Assembly (NCBI GenBank): GCA_934401725.1
Contig: CAKRSS010000015.1
Coordinates: 1 to 39,466, forward strand
Direction of reading: 5' to 3'
From: an uncultured Eubacteriales bacterium
Lineage (GTDB): Bacteria; Bacillota; Clostridia; Oscillospirales; CAG-272
DNA: 39,466 nucleotides
Shown here: one piece after another, positions 6,592 through 14,065 of the stretch
Position numbering within the stretch: position 1 is the stretch's first letter
How the letters are laid out: each line of letters opens with the position of its first letter
Notes under the pieces: model-generated
What the model saw: only the letters and a program-made list of their open reading frames with translations
The model's database searches: none
Told to the model about the DNA's origin: nothing
Position numbers and translations under genes: made by a program

Positions 6592-7776
6592 ATGAAAGTT
6601 TGTGGAATTATTTGCGAGTTTAACCCATTTCACAACGGCCATGCGCACCTCATCAGGACACTGAGGGAAGCGGGGGCGGAGGTCGTCGTGTGTCTGATGA
6701 GCGGCAGCTTTGTCCAGCGCGGCGAACCGGCTGTAGCGGACAAATTTACCCGTGCGCGCTGTGCGCTCGGGGGCGGTGCGGACGTTGTGCTTGAGCTGCC
6801 GTTCCCATACTGTATGGCGAGCGCCGAATTTTTTGCCCGGGCGGGCGTCGACATACTGACCCGCATGGGCGTCGACACGCTGGGTTTCGGGTGCGAGTCC
6901 TTCGATGCCGACTCACTCCGGGAGACCGCCCGCGTGCTGCTCATGGCCGATTTTGAGGAGCGTTACAGGCAGCTGTGCCGCGCGGGAAAGGGAAGTGCGG
7001 CGGCATATTTCGAGGCCTACCGCGCCGTCACCGGCGTGCCGCTTTCCGACAGTCCGAACGACATACTGGCGGTAAATTACGTCAAGGAGCTGTTGCGGCT
7101 TGGGCGGCAGGCTGACATTTTCCCGGTGCGCCGCAAGGGCGACGGGTACAACGAGACGAGCATCGGGGCGAGCGGGTACCCGTCGGCGCGCGCGCTGCGC
7201 GCGCTCATGCGCGAAGGCGGAGTCGACGCGCTGCGGGGATACGTTCCGGACGCTACGCTGGAGGCACTTGAAGAGGCGAGAAACAGCGGATTGTGCATGT
7301 CACGAATTGAGAATATTGAACATGACATTCTGACTTTTTTGCGCGTAAGTGACCCCAATTCGGTCAAGCTCCCGGACACCGACAGCAGTCTGTCCGACCG
7401 GATATTTGCCGCAGCGCGCGAGGTATGCGGTTACGATGAGCTCATTCGTCGTGCGTCGGCGTCGAATTACACTGACGCACGCGTGCGCAGGACGGTGCTC
7501 GGCCTTATGCTCGGCGTGACAGTTGACGACTGGCGTCGCGAAGCTGCATACGTTCAGCTGCTCGCGGCGAACAGCCGCGGGCGCACTTATCTTGCGTCGC
7601 GTCGGCGCGCCGGCGGTCTGCCGGTAATAACAAAGCCCGCCGATGCGGTGGGCGTGTGCGGCGGCGAGCGTCATTGGACGCTAGCTAAAAGAAGTGAGGC
7701 GCTCTGGTGCATGACGCTGCCCACCCCCTGCCCCGCCGCCGCGCTGACAAAAATGCATCCGTGGTTTGATGATTAA
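6592..7776 (+). CDS. tmcAL: tRNA(Met) cytidine acetate ligase (TmcAL, YlbM family)
   Basis: A 394-residue nucleotidyltransferase-like enzyme. TmcAL activates acetate with ATP to acetyl-AMP and transfers the acetyl group to C34 of elongator tRNA-Met, giving ac4C. The N-terminal GIICEFNPFHNGHAHLI holds the HxGH-type nucleotide-binding motif; the SGSFVQRGEPAVADKFTRA and ELPFPYCMASAEFFARAG segments that follow are typical of the family, and the C-terminus ends with a short helical domain (RAGGLPVITKPAD region). Start ATG 6592 follows GGGAG. It is transcribed divergently from ackA; both proteins use acetate and ATP. Confidence 0.93.
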   Translation: MKVCGIICEFNPFHNGHAHLIRTLREAGAEVVVCLMSGSFVQRGEPAVADKFTRARCALGGGADVVLELPFPYCMASAEFFARAGVDILTRMGVDTLGFGCESFDADSLRETARVLLMADFEERYRQLCRAGKGSAAAYFEAYRAVTGVPLSDSPNDILAVNYVKELLRLGRQADIFPVRRKGDGYNETSIGASGYPSARALRALMREGGVDALRGYVPDATLEALEEARNSGLCMSRIENIEHDILTFLRVSDPNSVKLPDTDSSLSDRIFAAAREVCGYDELIRRASASNYTDARVRRTVLGLMLGVTVDDWRREAAYVQLLAANSRGRTYLASRRRAGGLPVITKPADAVGVCGGERHWTLAKRSEALWCMTLPTPCPAAALTKMHPWFDD

Positions 7777-7822
7777 TCTGGGGAGCAGCCCCAGATCCCA
7801 AGGGAAGCGTCTCTGGGCAAGT

Positions 7823-8008
7823 CCCGAACCCTGCCAAGGGAGCTTTTTGAAAAAAGCCCCCTCGGAACCCGCAAAAACTTTCGAAAAAGGGGCAGGGAAC
7901 GGAATGAAGTAATCGGAAAACGTTTGCTTTCCGAGCACTGCCCCGAACCCCACCAAGGGAGCTTTTTGAAAAAAGCCCCCTCGGAACCCGCAAAAACTTT
8001 CACAAAAA
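7823..8008 (+). repeat. Pair of direct repeats with internal hairpin
   Basis: Two units of about 66 bp at 7823-7888 and 7943-8008 share CCGAACCC, AGGGAGCTTTTTGAAAAAAG, CCCCCTCGGAACCCGC and AAAAACTTTC. Each contains a hairpin AGGG(A)GCTTTTT/AAAAAAGC(C)CCCT. The same unit recurs at 12436-12492, where the hairpin is perfect. Confidence 0.8.
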
Positions 8009-8171
8009 GGACGGGTTAAAGTATGTGGGACGCCGGGGCGTATGGTTTTGGGCGTTTAAGTGTGGGCGGTGCGGAACCACAGTGTGATTCCGCACCGCCC
8101 GTGCTTGAACGCTTAAAGCCATACATTCCGTTTGTCCGCAGACTTTAACCCGTCCTTTTTTCAAAGTTTTC
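7993..8171 (+). repeat. Long hairpin repeat, copy 1
   Basis: AAAAAGGACGGGTTAAAGT at 8004-8022 pairs exactly with the complement at 8142-8160, and the pairing continues outward through the AAAACTTT/AAAGTTTT bases. Inside, GGGCGGTGCGGAA (8065 region) pairs with TTCCGCACCGCCC, and GTATGG with CCATAC, giving a hairpin of about 150 bases. Related copies: 12481-12600 and, one-sided and inverted, 20013-20230. No coding potential is seen. Confidence 0.8.
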
Positions 8172-8305
8172 ACCCGCCTTTGGGGAGGCGGCACGGATCC
8201 AACGCCGCGTAGCGCTGGCCGCCGCCCGCAGGCGGCGGAATCCTCTGCGTTGGTCGCGCTCCGCAGAACGCGAAACTCTCTTGGCGTTGGTATCGCTGAC
8301 CGCCG
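8172..8305 (+). repeat. GC-rich tail of the long hairpin repeat
   Basis: Contains GCGTAGCGCTGGCCGCCGCC and CGCAGGCGGCGGAATCC, also found at 12637-12677 and, inverted, within 20013-20110. It ends at the left end of MITE copy B. No gene is seen. Confidence 0.65.
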
Positions 8306-8455
8306 TTAAGGCATCACCGCGCAATGCCCGAGTGGCACACTTGCCGGGCATTTTTTTCGTCATATTTCACAAAAATCCTTTGCGAATTTTTGTTTCATCT
8401 GACGAAAAATCTGACTGCGCAATTGCACCATCGGAATTGCGCGGTGAAGCCTTAA
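8306..8455 (-). repeat. MITE-like element, copy B
   Basis: A 150-bp copy in the opposite orientation to copy A, with TTAA at both ends and the same two subterminal hairpins (TGCCCG...CGGGCA and GCAATTGCACC/GGAATTGC). The inner part is about 20 bp shorter than copies A and C. Its right TTAA contributes the TAA stop codon of the adjacent minus-strand epimerase gene. Confidence 0.85.
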
Positions 8456-9282
8456 ATCTTCCCCGCGGCGAGGTCGTTCATGTTCTGCGAGAGCTGCTCG
8501 GGGGAGATGACGTCACGCTCCTTGGGCTGGCAGGGCACCTCGTACATCAGCGGGCCGGAGTAGTGGCAGCGCTCAAGCTCGGCGAGTATGCCCGCCCAGT
8601 TGTTCAGACCGTCGCCGGGCAGACGATGCCGCTCGTCCACAAAATCGTAGTCGGATATGTGCAGAGTGAGAATTTCAAGACCTGCGTCGATGAGAGAATG
8701 CAGGAATGAAACGTTCTCGTCAATCAGCGAGTGGTTGGTGTCGAATACAACTCCCGCGCCGGTGCCGCTCACAAGCTCAATCATCTCGGCCGCACGGTTG
8801 CATAGGCAGGTTCGCGGCAGATTCTCAACCGCTAACCTCATCCCCGCCGCGTCGCAAGCTTTGCGCAGCTCGATTATCGCCTCACGACTGCGGCGCAGAC
8901 GCTCGGGACGCGCCTCGTCGTCAATGGGCTCGCTGCTCGGATGCAGTACGGCAACCTTGATTCCGGCTTTACCGGCCGCCTCGATGAGAGTCCGGTTGGT
9001 GTAGAGTGTGATGGCGCGGAATTCGTCCTTCATGCTCGAAATGTCGAGCGAACGCGAGAAGGGAAGATGTATCGACCATAGCCCGACACCCTCGTCGCGC
9101 GCCATGTCGGCGTACTTCTGCCAGTTGCGCGGAAAATCCAGCTTGTTCATGTAGTAGTCGAAGTTGAACTATAGCTCCGCCGCGTCGATGCCGACGGACT
9201 TCAGCGTGTGCAGCGCTTCAGCGTCCAGCTTGCGGCAAAAACAAAGCGAGGAACCCTTCTTAAGACCTTGTGCGTACGTCAT
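8452..9282 (-). pseudogene. Sugar phosphate isomerase/epimerase (TIM barrel), interrupted by in-frame TAG
   Basis: Translation from the ATG at 9282, which has AGGAGG at ideal distance, gives 276 codons of one continuous frame except for TAG at codon 38 (9169-9171). The residues on both sides belong together: ...VGIDAAEL, stop, FNFDYYMNKLDF.... The rest has the AP endonuclease 2/xylose isomerase-like barrel pattern: GVGLWSIHLPF, KVAVLHPSSEP, RLAVENLP, VVFDTNHSL, ILTLHISDYD and GLNNWAGIL, including metal-ligand Glu, Asp and His positions. A shorter product could begin at Met45 (9150) but has no good ribosome site and loses the first strand. Other genes nearby end in TAG, so recoding is unlikely. 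It is the last gene of the hisS cluster, and its stop lies in the end of a MITE. Confidence 0.8.
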
Positions 9283-9302
9283 AATGACCTCCTGAAAGTT
9301 TT

Positions 9303-10346
9303 TCAAAATATAATTACACCAATAAAAAATATCGCTACCGAAAGAATAAACGGCAGACTGAGCGCGCCGTCGCGTAACGACCGTAACAGTTCCTCCGGCG
9401 TGAGCCCGACCGGGTAGTCGGGGCGGTCGGAATGACCGGTACAGTCGGTATCGGCAGACTGTTCGGGGTTGTCGTGGCAGTCGGACTGCTCGGCGGAGTC
9501 AGCACAACTGCCGGAATCAGACACTGCATTTGCGCGGTAGTGCCCGTAAAGCCGTGCCGAGCTCATGCAGAATACCAGCGCGGCGATGAGCATGATTGAC
9601 ACAAGCAGCATAAGAAACAGCGCGCGGCTGGCCGTCGTCAGATAAAACGACGACAGGTAGGGCTGAAGGTAAATTGCAAAAATGTTGTAGAGCAGATGCA
9701 CCGCAACGCATGCGATAAGCGAGCGCGTCGCGTAAAGCACCAGACACAGCACGACGCCGCTGACAATGTAGACGGGCAGCAGCTTGAGCTCGAGGTGCAG
9801 CATTCCGAAAAGCAGCGAGCTCATGACCACCGACCGCACGACCCCGCCGCTCCGGTATTCGAAGCAGACAAGCCCGCGGAACATAAACTCCTCGCACACC
9901 GCCGGGAGCAGCGCGTAGCAGGCAATCAGCCGGACGTTGCCGAAGAAGCCCTCGCCTCCGCGCGCGGTGAAGGTGTTGTAAAGGTCGAACCCGCCTGCGG
10001 GAGTGCTGTCGCCGCAGATCAGTATCGTCAGAAGAAAAGCGAGACAGCACAGCCCAACCAGCGCCGACGCGCAGGGGAGAATCCGGCGCGCGTCCGGGCG
10101 CGAGAGAAACAGCGCCGACGGCGTCAGACGTGTCCGCTGCTGCGGCAGCCGCTGCATGAGGCAGACGCAGACGACGCCGGGGATGACAAATCTCGCGATT
10201 TCGAAAATCACCGCGCGAAGGGTTGAAAGGTGCGGGTTAGTCACGCGCGAGTCGACAAGCCGTGCGACAATCAGCATGACGTACCCGAACAGCACCGCCC
10301 ACGCGGACACAAAGCCGCCGCGGCGTTCAGGTTCAGCGCCTGTCAT
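9303..10346 (-). CDS. CPBP family intramembrane glutamic protease
   Basis: A 347-residue polytopic membrane protein with about eight helices. The CPBP/ABI core is visible: EEFMFR (Glu152, Glu153, Arg157), FGMLH with His184, and HLLYNIFAIYL. Members of this family cleave within membranes or act as prenyl-protein endoproteases; in Firmicutes some serve bacteriocin immunity. The start was taken as ATG 10346, four bases after the DJ-1 stop, since residues upstream of it overlap that gene. An unusual polar, Asp/Ser/Cys-rich stretch of about 40 residues (SDSGSCADSAEQSDCHDNPE and on) separates the core from a last hydrophobic helix. Confidence 0.88.
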   Translation of the reverse strand: MTGAEPERRGGFVSAWAVLFGYVMLIVARLVDSRVTNPHLSTLRAVIFEIARFVIPGVVCVCLMQRLPQQRTRLTPSALFLSRPDARRILPCASALVGLCCLAFLLTILICGDSTPAGGFDLYNTFTARGGEGFFGNVRLIACYALLPAVCEEFMFRGLVCFEYRSGGVVRSVVMSSLLFGMLHLELKLLPVYIVSGVVLCLVLYATRSLIACVAVHLLYNIFAIYLQPYLSSFYLTTASRALFLMLLVSIMLIAALVFCMSSARLYGHYRANAVSDSGSCADSAEQSDCHDNPEQSADTDCTGHSDRPDYPVGLTPEELLRSLRDGALSLPFILSVAIFFIGVIIF

Positions 10347-10350
10347 TGTC

Positions 10351-10890
10351 TCAGCCGGCGATGATGGAGGCGCGCAGGTTCTCGGCGGCAACGTCGCCGC
10401 ACAGCATTGCGACAAGCTCCAATCCGAAGTCAAGCGCGACGCCCATTCCGGCGGCCGTGACCGTCTTGCCGTCACGGACTACGTGTCGGTTCGAAAGAAT
10501 CGCGCCGTCAAGGAACTTTTCAAAGCCGGGGAAGCAGATGGCGCGCTTGCCCTTGAGCAGTCCGCGCTTGCCGAGCACCATGGGGGCGGCGCATATGGCG
10601 GCAAGATAGCCGTCGGACGCGGCGGTCGCTTTGAGCGCGGCGTCGACGACGGGAGAGGCGTCAAGGTTGCGCGTGCCGGGCATTCCGCCGGGCAGAATGA
10701 CCATGTCGGGCTTGTCGTCGTGGAAGACGCTGTCGACGATGTCGGCCTGCACGGTGATGCCGTGCGAGCCGGTCACAAGCTCGCCGCCAATGCCGACGGT
10801 GGTTACCTCAAGTCCCGCGCGACGCAAAAGATCAAGCGGTGTCAGCGCCTCGGTCTCCTCAAAACCGTGTGCCAAAAACATATAAATCAT
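10351..10890 (-). CDS. DJ-1/PfpI family protein
   Basis: A 179-residue cytoplasmic protein of the YajL/ThiJ branch. It starts MIYMFLAHGFEETEALTPLD, with the conserved Glu in FEETEA; the nucleophile elbow AAICAAPMVLG holds Cys100, and the GVALDFGLELV helix follows. Relatives act as chaperones, proposed protein or glyoxal deglycases, or oxidative-stress sensors; which one applies cannot be seen. GGAGGG precedes the ATG by 9 bases. It sits 39 bp behind hisS and directly in front of the CPBP protease, so the three are likely one transcript. Confidence 0.93.
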   Translation of the reverse strand: MIYMFLAHGFEETEALTPLDLLRRAGLEVTTVGIGGELVTGSHGITVQADIVDSVFHDDKPDMVILPGGMPGTRNLDASPVVDAALKATAASDGYLAAICAAPMVLGKRGLLKGKRAICFPGFEKFLDGAILSNRHVVRDGKTVTAAGMGVALDFGLELVAMLCGDVAAENLRASIIAG

Positions 10891-10929
10891 AGTTTTGTAC
10901 CCTCCGATTTTTTGATTTGTGACGCCGAA

Positions 10930-12237
10930 TCAGGCGTTCTTGAAAAAGTCAACCAGCTCGCCACGGCGTATTGCCGTCTCCTCTCGGGTGGCGAGATTCT
11001 TGACTTTGACCGTCCCCTCGGCGAGCTCGCTGCCGCCCATTATGACGACGTGCGTGCAGCCGGTGTTGACGGCGTAGTCGATCTGCTTGCCGAATTTCTT
11101 GGTCCCGAGGTAGCACATGCAGGGAATCTGCGCGTTCACGAGGCTGTCTGAAAGCGCCTCGTACTCGGTGAAGTCGACGTCAGGGAAGCGCGTGACGAGC
11201 ACCTTGACGCTGTAAGCCGACAGCGATTCCGGCACCAGCTTGTGCGTGTAGAGGAAGTTTTCGAGCGTGACGTCTCCGAAGCCGAACCCGACGCCGGACA
11301 CCGCCGTGTTGTGCACGAACAGCCCGACGAGATTGTCGTACCGGCCGCCGCCGAACATGGCGCGGTTGTTCTCTGGCGCTTCGTCAAACACCTCGAAAAC
11401 GGTGCCGGTGTAGTAGTCGAGACCGCGGATGATGCCGAAGTCGAAGACGCAGTATTTATCGAGCCCACAGGCGCGCAGTGCGTCAAACAGCTGGGCGAGC
11501 TCGGCGGAGCCGCGCGAATCGGGGCAGAGAGCGGTCGCCTCGTCGATGCTCATGGTGTAGAGTTCGTCGATTTTGGCCAGCCGGTCGGCGTCGAGGCCGA
11601 GCGCGGCCATGTCCTTCTCGTAGGACTCGCGGCTTACCTTGCCCTTGCGGTCGACGACCTTGGAGACTGCCTTCGCGCCCTCGGCGTCGGTGCCAGCGAT
11701 GGCGGCGATGACGTCGTTGAAGAAGCGGCGGTTGTTTATGTGCACGCGGAACATGCTCTCGTCCGCGCCGAAGACGCGGAGCAGCTTGATGGCGGTTGAA
11801 ATTATGTCAAAGTCGGCCTCGTACGAGTCGCAACCGAAAATGTCGGCGTTGACCTGCCAGAACTCTCGGAGTCTGCCGCGCTGGGGGCGCTCGTAACGGT
11901 AAAAGTTGGGGATGGAGAACCAGCGCAGAGGGTAGCTCAGCTCGTTGACCTTTGCCGCGACCATGCGCGCGACGGTCGGTGTCATCTCGGGGCGCATGGC
12001 CAGCTGACGTCCGCCGCGGTCGGTGAAGTTGTAGGTCTGCTCGCTCGCAAGCTCGACGCCGCTCTTGGCTGCGTATATGTCGAGAGACTCGAGCATGGGG
12101 CCATTGTATTCATCAAACGCGGCGCATTCCAGCACCCCGCGGATCTTGCCGAAAAACCAGTTGCGCAGACGCATGTCTGCCGGGTAAAAGTCGCGTGTGC
12201 CCTTGTAGGGCTGAACTGAAAGTAATGGTGTACTCAT
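10930..12237 (-). CDS. hisS: Histidyl-tRNA synthetase
   Basis: A 435-residue class II synthetase that charges tRNA-His with histidine. Motifs in order: YKGTRDFYPADMRLR at the N-terminus, MRPEMTPTVARM (motif 1 to 2 region), FYRYERPQRGRLREFWQVNADIFG within motif 2, the histidine-specific RGLDYYTGTVFEV, and GGGRYDNLVG; the anticodon-binding domain covers roughly the last 90 residues (VKVLVTRFPDVDF to the end). The start was set at ATG 12237, which has GGAGG at 8 bases; a longer frame upstream runs through the promoter. It is the first gene of the minus-strand unit hisS, DJ-1, CPBP, epimerase. Confidence 0.96.
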   Translation of the reverse strand: MSTPLLSVQPYKGTRDFYPADMRLRNWFFGKIRGVLECAAFDEYNGPMLESLDIYAAKSGVELASEQTYNFTDRGGRQLAMRPEMTPTVARMVAAKVNELSYPLRWFSIPNFYRYERPQRGRLREFWQVNADIFGCDSYEADFDIISTAIKLLRVFGADESMFRVHINNRRFFNDVIAAIAGTDAEGAKAVSKVVDRKGKVSRESYEKDMAALGLDADRLAKIDELYTMSIDEATALCPDSRGSAELAQLFDALRACGLDKYCVFDFGIIRGLDYYTGTVFEVFDEAPENNRAMFGGGRYDNLVGLFVHNTAVSGVGFGFGDVTLENFLYTHKLVPESLSAYSVKVLVTRFPDVDFTEYEALSDSLVNAQIPCMCYLGTKKFGKQIDYAVNTGCTHVVIMGGSELAEGTVKVKNLATREETAIRRGELVDFFKNA

Positions 12238-12283
12238 ATGTCCTCCAAAACGGAAATTTGAATGAAAATAATTATTCACCATA

Positions 12284-12312
12284 ATTATATCACACATTGC
12301 CCCCTCTGTCTA
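12284..12312 (-). promoter_or_regulatory. Promoter of hisS
   Basis: On the minus strand TAGACA (12307-12312) and TATAAT (12284-12289), 17-bp spacer, about 45 bp before the hisS start. No T-box leader is possible in this short distance. Confidence 0.75.
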
Positions 12313-12362
12313 CGCCCAACGCCGATTTTTTCGCCGCCCTGCCCCAAAATCGCAAAAAACTA

Positions 12363-12391
12363 TTTACACGGGGGATTAAAAATGATAGAAT
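12363..12391 (+). promoter_or_regulatory. Promoter facing the HD gene
   Basis: TTTACA (12363-12368) and TAGAAT (12386-12391), 17-bp spacer. The transcript would carry the long hairpin repeat (copy 2) in its leader before the gene at 12709. Confidence 0.55.
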
Positions 12392-12429
12392 AGGGGGTGA
12401 AGTAAGTGGGGATCGATTGCTCTCGGGGC

Positions 12430-12680
12430 GCTGCCCCAAACCCCGCTTAGGGAGCTTTTTGAAAAAAGCTCCCTAAGAACCCGCAAAAACTTTCAAGAAG
12501 GACGGGTTAAGGTCTGCGAACGGACGTGACGCCCGCACTTAAACGCCCAAAGCCGTACATTCCGGCGTCTCACAGACTCTAACCCGTCCTTTTTCAAAGT
12601 TTTCGCCCGCCTTTTTCAAAAGGCGGCGCGGGTCCAGCGCCGCGTAGCGCTGGCCGCCGCCCGCAGGCGGCGGAATCTCC
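12430..12680 (+). repeat. Long hairpin repeat, copy 2, with flanking modules
   Basis: Same module order as copy 1: a perfect hairpin TTAGGGAGCTTTTT/AAAAAGCTCCCTAA (12447-12476), then AAAAACTTTC, then GGACGGGTTA (12500-12509) pairing with TAACCCGTCC (12580-12589), then the GC-rich tail GCGTAGCGCTGGCCGCCGCC. The loop part is about 60 bp shorter than in copy 1. It fills the space between hisS and the HD gene. Confidence 0.8.
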
Positions 12681-12708
12681 TAAAAAATATAATCCCAAGG
12701 AGCCCATC

Positions 12709-13293
12709 ATGACAAACAAAGAACGTTTTATCGACATATTCAAGACGAATATCAAGCGCGAGGGCGCGGATGCGCTGCTTGCGTTCCTGTGCTCGGACGC
12801 GTGCGACTTTTTCACCGCGCCGGCGAGTACGCGCTACCACGGCGCACACGAAGGCGGACTGTGCGAGCATAGTCTGAACGTCTATGACTGTCTCGTCGAC
12901 CAGCTCGCGCGTAAACGCATGAGAGAGACGTACGGAATCAAGTATTCGGACGAAAGCATAGCTATCTCCGCGCTGCTGCACGACCTGTGTAAGATTAATT
13001 TTTACCGCACCTCCTTCAGAAACGTCAAGGACGAAAACGGCCGCTGGAACAGCGTCCCGTATTATACCATCGAGGACTCGCTGCCCTACGGACACGGCGA
13101 GAAGTCGGTCTATATCGTGTCCGGGTATATGAAGCTCACGCGCGACGAGGCCTTCGCTATCCGCTACCATATGGGCTTCTCGGGCAACGAGGATAACGGC
13201 ACTGTCGGTCAGGCGCTGGAGATGTTCCCTCTCGCATTCGCACTCAGCGTGGCCGATATGGAGGCCGCATACTTTATGGAAGGGAAGCAGTAA
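12709..13293 (+). CDS. HD domain metal-dependent phosphohydrolase
   Basis: A 194-residue cytoplasmic protein with HD-superfamily metal ligands: GAHEGGLCEHSLNVYD (His44-His54 region), ALLHDLCKI (the His-Asp pair), SLPYGHGEKS and a late D in SVADMEAAYF. HD enzymes hydrolyse nucleotides or cyclic nucleotides, or dephosphorylate dNTPs; the substrate is not evident, though the following nucleoside salvage genes make a nucleotide substrate reasonable. AAGGAG precedes the ATG. The gap to deoD is 24 bp, suggesting one transcript. Confidence 0.85.
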   Translation: MTNKERFIDIFKTNIKREGADALLAFLCSDACDFFTAPASTRYHGAHEGGLCEHSLNVYDCLVDQLARKRMRETYGIKYSDESIAISALLHDLCKINFYRTSFRNVKDENGRWNSVPYYTIEDSLPYGHGEKSVYIVSGYMKLTRDEAFAIRYHMGFSGNEDNGTVGQALEMFPLAFALSVADMEAAYFMEGKQ

Positions 13294-13317
13294 TCTGCAT
13301 TCCGGAAAGGATCTGTT

Positions 13318-14040
13318 ATGGCAAACTACCCTACACCTCATATCAAAGCTGCACCTGCGGATATTGCGCCCGTCGTCCTTATGCCCGGCGACCCGCTCCG
13401 CTCCGAATTCATCGCCGAAAATTACCTCGACGGCGCACGGCTGTTCAATAACGTCCGCGGCGTCCAGGGCTATACCGGCAGCTGGCACGGCGTGCCCGTC
13501 TCGGTCATGGCGAGTGGTATGGGTATACCCTCGATGGGCATATACTCATATGAGTTGTTCAACTTCTTCGGCGTCGAGAGCATAATACGCGTCGGCTCGG
13601 CGGGGGCGCTGCAGGAGCATGTCCACGTCCGCGACATCGTGCTCGGCCAGGGCGCATGCACCAACTCAAACTACGCCTCGCAGTTCGCGACCGGCGGTAC
13701 CTTCGCACCCATCGCGGATTTCGCGCTGCTCACCGCCGCCGTCTGCGCCGCAGAGAAAATGGGCGCGCAGTGGCACGTCGGCAACCTCGTGTCGTCGGAT
13801 ACGTTTTACGACGATAACCCCGCCGCCAACGACGGTTGGAAAAAGCTCGGCGTCCTCGCCGTCGAGATGGAGGCCGCAGGCCTCTACCTCAACGCCGCCA
13901 GAGCGGGCAAGCGCGCGCTCGCAATATGCACCGTCTCGGATAGCCTTGTGACGCATGAGGCGCTGCCCGCCGAGGAGCGACAGACCTCGTTCACTCAAAT
14001 GATGGAAATCGCACTCGAAACCGCCCGCAGAATCAGCTGA
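13318..14040 (+). CDS. deoD: Purine-nucleoside phosphorylase (DeoD type)
   Basis: A 240-residue enzyme that splits purine (deoxy)nucleosides with phosphate into base and (deoxy)ribose 1-phosphate. It matches the hexameric NP-I type: TPHIKA near the N-terminus (active-site His), MPGDPLRSEFIA, MASGMGIPSMGIYSYEL, IIRVGSAGAL with the phosphate-binding Arg, VEMEAAGLY with the ribose-binding Glu and Met, and TVSDSLVTHE with the base-contacting Asp. AAGGA precedes ATG 13318. The product is the substrate of DeoB, encoded next, so the two form a consecutive pathway. Confidence 0.97.
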   Translation: MANYPTPHIKAAPADIAPVVLMPGDPLRSEFIAENYLDGARLFNNVRGVQGYTGSWHGVPVSVMASGMGIPSMGIYSYELFNFFGVESIIRVGSAGALQEHVHVRDIVLGQGACTNSNYASQFATGGTFAPIADFALLTAAVCAAEKMGAQWHVGNLVSSDTFYDDNPAANDGWKKLGVLAVEMEAAGLYLNAARAGKRALAICTVSDSLVTHEALPAEERQTSFTQMMEIALETARRIS

Positions 14041-14065
14041 TGCCACGGGCGCGGAAAGGAAAAAC

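Noticed and set aside
9160..9180. UAG as a sense codon (pyrrolysine or reassigned stop)
   Set aside because: At least two normal genes in the window end in TAG and no other frame has internal TAG; no pyl genes are seen here.
12238..12297. T-box or other leader regulation of hisS
   Set aside because: The distance from the -10 box to the ATG is under 50 bases, too short for a T-box, and no specifier hairpin is visible.
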